Positions 56,837-64,000 of a stretch of 64,000 nucleotides of DNA are shown here, in pieces (position 1 is the stretch's first letter; each line of letters opens with the position of its first letter). The notes beneath the pieces are model-generated. The model did not search any database, was not told the origin of the DNA, and saw only the letters and a list, made by a program, of their open reading frames with translations. The DNA comes from Hypericum androsaemum (lineage: Eukaryota > Streptophyta > Magnoliopsida > Malpighiales > Hypericaceae), in NCBI GenBank assembly GCA_963995505.1, contig OZ023184.1:7270308-7334307 (forward strand), in the 5' to 3' direction. Made by a program: the position numbers and the translations under genes.

Positions 56837-57256
56837 CTAACCACCGGGCTTCCTAAAAGCCCGGCTCCCGAACACCAGAAACCCGGCGGCGTGTCCGCCG
56901 ACGGAAGCCAAAAAGACACCGGCGTTAAACGACATGACGGCGAGGATGACCATGCAGGAGATGCCCGACCGGACGGCGTGCATCCCCGTCTGTAAGAATC
57001 CGGCGGCCACCTTGTTAATCCCGGGCTTGATAATGCCGGAGTAGTTGAACCACTCCACGGCGACCCCGAGCGCGAACACGAAGATTAGGGCAAGGGCGTA
57101 CATGCCCTTGCTGGGCCCAGGCCAGCCCGGGAACAGCACCTCCGTGTGGTGGCTCCACACGAAGGAGGTCGTCACGTGCGCCGTCGTCTTGTGGTGCACG
57201 TGCGCGTTGGTGGCGTTCCACGTGGATCTTAGTGGCGATATTGCGGTTGGTTCCAT
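56837..57256 (-). CDS. COPT/Ctr-family copper transporter, 139 aa (COPT-B), M-x3-M altered
   Basis: A single-exon frame. I take ATG at 57254-57256 (MEPTAISPLRST) rather than the more distal ATG at 57374-57376, whose extra 40 residues look like translated leader. Hallmarks are VLFPGWPGPSKGMYALALIF before and in TM1, SFNAGVFLASVGGHAAGF across TM2-TM3 with G-x3-G (GHAAG), and a basic C-terminus. Two oddities: the N-terminus is nearly free of Met and instead His-rich (HVHHKTTAH), and the TM2 motif reads ILAVM instead of MLAVM, with Met two residues earlier (CMVILAVMSF). Copper binding in the pore may therefore be changed. Family membership is certain; transport activity is not. Confidence 0.92.
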   Translation of the reverse strand: MEPTAISPLRSTWNATNAHVHHKTTAHVTTSFVWSHHTEVLFPGWPGPSKGMYALALIFVFALGVAVEWFNYSGIIKPGINKVAAGFLQTGMHAVRSGISCMVILAVMSFNAGVFLASVGGHAAGFLVFGSRAFRKPGG

Positions 57257-57932
57257 TTTGTGGTGCTGGGTCGTGCGGCGTCGTTTCTTTTGGTTTTTAA
57301 GATTTTTGGTGGGAACAAAGTTGTTTGAAAGTTTCCACACAAAAAAAGAGTTGTTTGAAAGCGACAAGCAAGGCAAGAGGTTGCGATTGGGGAGTACGGG
57401 GTGGGAATTTTGGCAGGTGCTTATAAAGAGGTTGCTTATGTTATGGGCAATATTTTTTTTAAGGTAAATAGTATTAATCCATATGGTATATATAATTTAT
57501 TTATAGTATTTTTCTTGCCATATTCAAATGAGATTGCGACTGATGACTTAGTCAAAACTCAATTGCACTAAAATTTAAGGGAAAAAAGTTATTATAGTTT
57601 AAACAAGACGTAATTTATTAAAAATACATTCTAATTATTTTAACTTTTTGTCTAATCAAACAACTTTAAATTAAAATTAATCAACTCGGAATATCGTGAT
57701 AAAACATTATTTCAATAAAACACATATTCGGCTTTGATAATGATATGTACGCAATCGGCGGTTTCTTGAAATTCCTTGCTTTCTTTGAGAGTGAATTATT
57801 TTTTTTTTTGAAAGGAGAGTGAATTATTAATTGGGTATCGATGTGTTTGTGTACTTGCTTTCCGAAAGTGAACAAAAAACGGTCAGATAAATTAACTTGC
57901 TTAGGAAGCAATCCCATAAATAAAGTCGATGA
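57257..57932. promoter_or_regulatory. upstream region of COPT-B
   Basis: A TATA-like CTTTATAA on the minus strand near 57427-57420 lies about 165 bp above the chosen start. The rest is AT-rich without recognised features. Confidence 0.4.
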
Positions 57933-57941
57933 TAGTTTTTT

Positions 57942-58969
57942 GAGATAATTACTCTCAGGACCCCAGGATATAGTTAAATAGATTCTCTGGGCACGAGCTG
58001 GTCGAAGAGAATCTTGTAGTTTTTCTACTAATTGCTGAGCCCCTGTAGTTTGGTTATTATTATACTCTCGGGTCCCTAGCTGATGTCAGCAGTTATTTTT
58101 GCTTTTTTTTATCATGAAAATGACCTTTATGCCCTTACACACAAAAAAAACAAACCCATCGTTCTTCGCCGGTCCAAATTCCAAAGGAGTCCATCTCCGG
58201 TTCCCACTCCCCGGGTCGCCGGGCCCACTCCAACAGATGGCCAAACGAACCGACCAGCTCCGACCCAAGAACCTTCTCGCCTACTTCCTAATCGGGTTAA
58301 TTATCATCCTAGCCCTCGTTTGCATCTACTACGGCTCCTCCCTCGCCCCCGCCCGCGACGGCGCCGACCCTTTCTCCCTCCGCCTCCACGGCTCTGACCC
58401 ACTTGACTCCGACCGCGACAATGACGTGGCGGGCCACGCGGATGATGAGGACCTCTTCGGCCAGCTCGTGCCCAGATCAATCCCGGTGGGTTAACTAACT
58501 AATTTATGAGCTAAGCTAGTGTGAAGTTTAAAGATTATTTTTATAGGTAAAGGCGGTTGCTTTAGAGGTTTTGACTTGGGGGTTTTGGTTGGAACTTGGC
58601 GAACAGATCTGTGATATGATGTACTCGGACTTTATACGCATTTGGCAAGCGAGAAGTCCGACCAAAACTGGATGGTCGTAATTGGGGATAAGATCAACTT
58701 CCCTGGCAGGCGGTCGTGGCCGTAGTGGATGTGGGTCGGGGTCGATTGGACCGGCGAAAAACGATGGGTTTATTGTATTTTTTTTTGTTTTGTGTAAGGG
58801 CATAAAAGTCATTTCTATGACAAAAAAGGCAAAAATAATTGCTGACATCAGCCAGGGACCCGAGAGTATAATAATAACCAAACTACAGGGGCTCAGCAAT
58901 TAGTAGGAAAACTACAGGGTCCTCAGAGTCTATTTGACTATACCCTGGGGTCCTGAGAGTAATTATCTC
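57942..58969 (+). mobile_element. Pack-MULE, 1.03 kb, with captured methyltransferase-gene fragments
   Basis: Perfect 9-bp duplications TAGTTTTTT (57933-57941 and 58970-58978) flank it. Terminal inverted repeats of about 230 bp run from GAGATAATTACTCTCAGGAC to about GTTCTTCGCCGGTCCAA (58160-58176) and are mirrored at about 58748-58969. The unique 0.57-kb interior carries pieces of a plant gene (next entry) in plus orientation. Long arms, a 9-bp duplication and gene cargo without transposase define a Pack-MULE. Confidence 0.93.
58237..58713 (+). pseudogene. captured fragments of a PMT-family putative methyltransferase gene
   Basis: Fragment 1 (58237-58494): MAKRTDQLRPKNLLAYFLIG, a hydrophobic membrane anchor ending CIYYGSS, then an acidic stem ending DLFGQLVPRSIPV. 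Fragment 2 (58633-58713): YTHLASEKSDQNWMVVIGDK then INFPG. Plant PMT proteins are Golgi type II membrane proteins with a DUF248 methyltransferase domain, linked to pectin modification. They begin with this kind of short tail, anchor and stem ending S(F/I)PV, and later contain the H-T-H-L-A-x-E-K-S-D-Q-N-W-M segment. The catalytic SAM-binding part is absent. The two pieces lie in gene order about 140 bp apart. The first frame is open with an ATG and could be translated as a short membrane peptide. Confidence 0.88.
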
Positions 58970-58978
58970 TAGTTTTTT

Positions 58979-60110
58979 TAAAAGGAGGCTCGAGACCTAT
59001 ATTATAGAAAATAGATTACAATACAGGAATAGAAATACAAAAATAAAGAAATGAGACACTGAAATAGTACAGGAAACCACTCCGAAAGGAGACAGAGAGG
59101 CATGGGTGGAGACGAAGGGCGAACGATAGGCTACGAGAGTCGAACGTCCAAGGCGAAAGCTGCCGAGACAAGCTACGGCTAATAACCACAAGGTCGCATC
59201 AAAGACACAACCTCGTTGGCATTTGAATACATACGAGATGCACACAAATGAATGCCAAGGTCGAACGAATCCAATTAGGACAAGGCTGTCCACCTGCTCC
59301 AGACAGAAAAGTTTCAAGTACTGAACATATCTCAAATCAAAACTAGGTAGATCCAAACAAAAGCATATAAAAATAAATCGAAGCCAAACAAAGTCACGAA
59401 ACACGTGTGACTCGTGAGCAAAAGCAACAGCAAAGATAGGAATACAAAACATAGGCAACGAAAGCATGAACAAAACAGGAAAAATAAAGCGGCTAATCGG
59501 GGGAGAGGTCGGCGATGACCCACCCCGGGGGACCCCCGGCGGCCTCAAAACCATCCAAGCCGGAACCAGGAGCTAAACGGCGGACAGATCAAAACAGCAG
59601 GACAGCGATAAGAGGAAGCAATGGATGACGTACAAATGACCAGAAGAGACGATGGACGGCGGAACGGCGATCGGCAGATGGTTGAACAGAGACGATGACG
59701 GTAAGGCAACTGTAGAGTGAAGACAACGATGATGAGCAAGCGAAACATCGAGTCTTGGACTATGGAAAGACTACAAGCGAGCAAGCAAAAGAGCGAGTCT
59801 TGGCCTGAGACGATGATGGTGAGGCGATGAGGCGACGGTGGAGAGAAGAACACCGAGGTGATTGACGATGAAACGAGCTTGTGGTGGTTATCAGAGGTGG
59901 TGGGAGGATGGCGAGACGACGACGAACCTTGAACGGTAGAGCGAAGGTGACAAGCTTTGATTGGTGGAGGGAGTGGTAGGAAGACGGTGCCGAGGAAGGA
60001 AGGAAGAGGAAGATAAAACTCAATGAACAAAATATCTAGATATGTTGGAAGAGAAATATAACACCACTTTTTTTTGTTGGTTGGGAGAGAACCAGAGGCT
60101 GTCATTTAGG
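58979..60110. other. moderately GC-rich repeat-like stretch, not identified
   Basis: Minus-strand frames of up to 186 codons occur (59554-58997 and 60105-59545) but have no recognisable domain and a composition of Ser/Cys/Phe-rich shadow type. GTTGGTTGGGAGAGAACCAGAGG at the right end and a T-run at 60068-60077 hint at a transposon tail. Class unknown. Confidence 0.35.
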
Positions 60111-61604
60111 CCATTCACCTTCTAGGGTTTTTACCTAATCTAGTGTTACTATTCATGTATAATAACCGATATGGTGTTACAATTTAAAAATTTCCGAAAA
60201 TGGTGTTCGTTTCGGAGGTCAAAAATTTTTTTCGACCTGGGGACCGTAGGTCGAAAAAATATTTCGACCTGAGACCAAATCAAAAAATATTTTCGACTTC
60301 TCTGGTCGAAAGCGTATTTTTAATTTGGTACCTAGGTCGACCTAGGGACCAAATCGAAAAAAAATTTTGATCTGAGGACCCAGATCGAAATCTTCCTTCG
60401 ACTTAGGTGGATAGCATTATCCAAAAAAAATCCGGGAAAGTGGATTTCGTTGGATTTTTGTTTTCGGATAGGGGCCAAGTCGAAAATAATTCCCAGATCG
60501 AAAAAAATTTTCTATAAATTTCAACCCTGCCCGCAATCTGCCATTATACCCAAAAAAATTTCGACCACCGAAGCTCGTCTCCGTCGTCCGGCCGTCCTCG
60601 TCTCCGTCATCCGAACAGTATAATTAATTATGTGGGGTACATTTGGATAATTTATTATTTAAATGTGTTAATTAAAGTAATTTTATTTAGTTATTAGATA
60701 TAAGTATGGTATGAATTATTAGATTTAAGTTTGTTAATTACAATAATTTGTTGATTACATGTTATGAGTTAATAGTTTTAATTAATTTTTTTGTTTAAAT
60801 TGGACCGTTGGATTTAGTATATAATTGGACCGTTGTATTTTATGATATAATTGGACCGTTAGATTTAAGTTTGTTAATTAATATAATTTTCTGATTAGTT
60901 CTTAGATTAATATAATTTTTGGATTTGAATTGGACCATGTGAGTTTATAGCATGGTTTTAAAAATGCTGGACAACCAATGGTCCGACCGGATGGACAACA
61001 AATTGGGCACAAGAGCGGGTCATTTTATGACTTTTTGTACTTAACATACCAACTTTTTTATTGTATAAAAAGTAAGTCTATTTGAAATAGTATATATATT
61101 ATTTAAAATAGTTAAAAATTTTGGTTTTGGTCAGACCGGTGGTCTGACCATTCGGACTGATAGATGGTCCGACCGGCCCGAAAACTGTGAAACTTTTGGG
61201 TCGAGCTCCGGGCCGTGTTTTAAAACCATGGTTAATAATATTAAATAATTTTATGATTTAATTGGACCGTTGGATTTAAGTGTGTTAATTAATATAACTT
61301 TTAGAATAAATATTCTGAGTTAATAGTTTTAATTAATTTTAGGATATAATTGGACCGTTGAATTTTAGGATATAATTGGACCATTGAATTTAAGTTTGTT
61401 ATTTATTATAACTCTTTGATTACAGATTCTGAGTTAATAGTGTTAATTAATTTTAGGATTTAACTTTCTGTGTGTTAAATAAATATCTTAATTATATTTT
61501 GTTTAAATTTATTAAGAATTATAATATAATTTTGTATTCTTATCGTGTTAATTATGAAATTATGATTCATTCTTTTGACGAGTTTGTTGTCAGACATATC
61601 ATGT
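60111..61604. repeat. repeat-rich upstream tract with TCGAAAAAA and TTGGACCGTTG words
   Basis: 60200-60510 is built of AGGTCGAAAAAATATTTCGACCT-like palindromic words alternating with CCTAGGGACCAAATC. 60795-61390 repeats ATAATTGGACCGTTGGATTT-type units at least seven times, with TAAGTTTGTTAATTAATATA between them. The tract leads into the plant-mobile-domain gene and may be the 5' region of that element. Confidence 0.7.
60951..61230. mobile_element. 280-bp inverted-repeat MITE inside the repeat tract
   Basis: The ends are CATGGTTTTAAAA and TTTTAAAACCATG, and the interior has mirrored GGTCCGACCGG / GGTCAGACCGG words. The surrounding TTGGACCGTTGG repeats continue on both sides, showing insertion. 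No clear target duplication, so the superfamily is open. Confidence 0.65.
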
Positions 61605-64000
61605 TACTTGGGAAATGGAGGACCGATAGATGACAATTTGTTACTTTACCAAAATGTGCACCGTTTACAACTCGTTTGGAATCGTGAGGTACGTAATTAA
61701 AAGTAATGAATATTATATTCAATATTTTGTTAATGATATATTTTTAATATTTTCGATTAGTTATTTTGTGTAGGTTGAGAACCAAACTCCAAATAATAAA
61801 CCGTTGAGCTTCCGTCGTTGCAGGTTGCTCACAGCGGGTGTGAGTAACCAGAAATTCATAGAGTATATGAAGGCCGCCAGTTTTTGGGATGTTTGGTGCA
61901 TTGGCGACGTTGTAATCGATACTGCACTGGTTACCGCTCTGGTGGAGCGATGGCGGCCTGAGACACACACTTTTCACATGCCTGAGGGGGAGATGACCAT
62001 TACTCTCCAAGACATGTCTGTGTTGCTGGGGCTTCCTATCGATGGAAATCCAGCCACGGGACCACAGACACCTCCCCAGTGCAAATATTTGTGTTACGGT
62101 CTCTTCGGCATCAGCCCACGGGATAGTCCAGAATTTATCAACGGCAATCGAATTTTGATTGAGTGGTTTGATGCAAACTTTATGCCTATGGATATCCCAG
62201 ACGATGCTGATGATGAGCTCGTTCAGCGATATGTTCGAGCAAACATAATGCGACTTATCGGATGTACGCTATTTTTTGGAGTCGCAGACCGAATGGTCCA
62301 CGTGGGATGGTTGCCACTTCTTGCTGATGTTGAGGCAATTGGCACATATAGTTGGGGTAGTGCATGTCTGGCGCACGTGTACCACCAGTTATGCAAAGCT
62401 ACTAGCCCAGATGCGAGATTAATTTGCGGGGCTATGCAACTGGTTTGTATGTGGGCTTATGAAAAGATCATCCCAACTCGCCCAATTTACCGTGAGCCTC
62501 GGGAGCAAGGTGATGATGAGGCACTCGGCTTCAGGTACTCGTACTATTATTTAATACTATTTACAATCGAGTAATTTGTTTTACATTATTATCAAATGCA
62601 TAATGAATGAATTTTGTAGGTGGACTGACACTATAGATAGAGGTCAGACCTAAAAAATGACCAACGTGTCCTACTACCGCCGCATGCTCGATGAGTTAAA
62701 AACACACGATGTAAGTAACTTTTGTTAATTAACATTAGCAAATTTTACTTATTTAGAAATATTGTAGGAAAAAATTATTTGATGAGCTTGTTTGCGTGTT
62801 TGTATTGTAGGTGGTTTGGATGCCGTACACTCCTGATATCATTGCTAAGTTGCCGCAAGTATGTCATAGGGATCAAGCTTTGTGGTTGGCACGAGTCCCG
62901 TTGATATACTTTCTTCATGTGGAGTGGCATTATCCCGACCGGGTGCTACGACAATTTGGAATGATGCAGCACCTGAAAACGATGAGGGGACACACAGTAG
63001 TGCAGACCGGCATAACCAAACTGACCAAAATTGGGAGCAATTTTATAGCAGCCATGTGGCAGTATGGCAGTATTGATTATATTTTATCTTTCCGGGAGTG
63101 CCTGCATCGCCGTACATCCATTATCATGATGGTTATATGGATTGGTTCAGAAGGAGTACTCGCCGTTTCATTACCCCTTCCGGCGCAAGGCTGTACATGA
63201 CTGTAAGTATTGTTAGACATTATATGCTTTACATATGAACTTGTATGTCTAATGTGTAATGATATGAAAAAAATTTGATGGTATAATTTATTTTTCAGGC
63301 TGATGTTGTTGAGCGTATCCGCCACACATCTGATGATTCTCATGTTCGTTAGTTGTATGAAGTGGCACTGGGACGTGCCAGGGAGCGGAGACGATATCTT
63401 GATTTCCCAGACTCCCAACCAATTCTGACATGGGCTCAGACACCATCATATGATATTAGACAGGAAGAGAGGCGAGCCCGAGTGAAAGGCGGTAAGACCA
63501 TTCTTAGCAGGAGACGATGCATCATTTAGCGGTACGACCCATGGAACGGGCAGATTACCATTCCACCCCAGAACATGTGGCAGCCGTTGGGTCCAGCTCG
63601 TCGAGCTCTCCTCGTGGATCGCAGGTGCCTGGGCCATCTACCCAAGTTGGGTATCAGCCATCGTCGATCCCATATCAAATTACACCACCTATCTGGGAGT
63701 ATCAAATGAGGGACTGGATGCCTCATGCCCAGGATGCAATGGTCCATCCACATATGGATTACTCCGGTCAACATCAGAACTACTACCGGACTCCGACTCC
63801 CTACGGTTCCATGCCTCAGTTTGGTGCTTCGAGTAATTCGTACTTGAACTAGTACCAGACTCCGGTATCAGATGTTCTAGGCATGTCACAGTTCAGTCCT
63901 CAAGCAGACAGGCCAGAACATGTGGAAACTGTTGTGCAACAGGGTGAGCAACAGCAGCCTCGTCAGCCCCGCCTACATTTAGATCGTGTAGCCAGGCATG
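61605..64000 (+). pseudogene. plant mobile domain (MAIN-like) gene remnant, runs off the right edge
   Basis: A first piece (about 61605-61688, PIDDNLLLYQNVHRLQLVWN) joins through GT-AG to 61774 onward. The main frame continues to about 62533 with the PMD core: FWDVWCIGDVVIDTALVTAL, WRPETHTFHMPEGEMTITLQ, DMSVLLGLPIDG. Later pieces are 62619-62710 (WTDTIDRG, then stop TAA at 62651) and 62811-63200 (WMPYTPDIIAKLPQV; ARVPLIYFLHVEWHYPDRVL, then a frameshift near 62960). A Pro/Gln-rich tail extends to the edge (PTPYGSMPQFGASS). PMD (PF10536) proteins occur in MAIN-type host genes and in transposons. Here the stops, frameshifts and repeat-rich flank favour a transposon-derived pseudogene. The true start is not visible. 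Confidence 0.8.

Noticed and set aside
57257..57376. Upstream ATG extension of COPT-B by 40 residues
   Set aside because: The added peptide is Lys/Asn-rich and unlike COPT N-termini; the internal ATG at 57254-57256 fits the family length.
58997..60105. Minus-strand frames of 185 and 186 codons
   Set aside because: Unrecognised, with Ser/Cys/Phe-rich composition typical of noncoding shadow frames; kept only as unidentified repeat-like DNA.

Overview
The window is nuclear DNA of a flowering plant. It has spliced genes with GT-AG introns, plant-only families (PAS1, COPT, UGT, plant mobile domain), and AT-rich intergenic DNA full of LINE, Copia, Mutator-like and hAT remnants. I cannot name the species.

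Six loci look like ordinary host genes, and five of them have intact reading frames that I could splice. (1) 16423-17997 (+) is a five-exon, 404-residue plant-specific protein of unknown function. (2) 31422-37449 (+) is a 20-exon gene for a 624-residue PASTICCINO1-type FKBP/TPR protein (PAS1). (3) 38383-38844 (-) and (4) 56837-57256 (-) are two single-exon COPT/Ctr copper transporters about 18 kb apart in the same orientation. (5) 43414-45380 (+) is a two-exon UDP-glycosyltransferase of 473 residues. (6) Two UGT remnants on the opposite strand (about 45838-48535 and 49140-49383) show a decayed local UGT cluster; both are broken by LTR retrotransposons. DNA next to the COPT genes (39552-40170 and 55235-55878; 42768-42880 and 56690-56813) is duplicated. 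The 38-57 kb interval therefore looks like a local duplication that later filled with transposons.

Region by region: 0-16 kb is almost all transposable elements. It holds three LINE insertions with target-site duplications (two are 3' stubs under 90 bp), a 1.2-kb solo LTR, a Mutator-type MITE, a large foldback with a hAT element nested in its loop, and two LINE RNase H remnants, one inside another foldback. 16-18 kb is the unknown gene. 20-24 kb has decayed LINE and hAT-like repeats, a TRIM of 571 bp and another MITE. 24-30 kb is a decayed full-length Copia element nested in a LINE 3' end. 31-37.5 kb is PAS1, with a probable SINE in one intron. 38-57 kb is the COPT/UGT block with two related short Copia elements that lack pol. 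51-59 kb holds two Pack-MULE-like elements; one carries fragments of a plant PMT-type methyltransferase gene. 60-64 kb is a repeat-rich stretch leading into a broken plant-mobile-domain gene that runs off the right edge.

The most distinctive finding is a family of Mutator-like elements with ends resembling GGGTAAATTA. Five copies each have a perfect 9-bp target-site duplication, and two of them carry about 0.5-0.7 kb of non-TIR cargo. The genes show no operon-like functional link. The copper transporters and the glycosyltransferase are neighbours through duplication, not through a pathway visible here.
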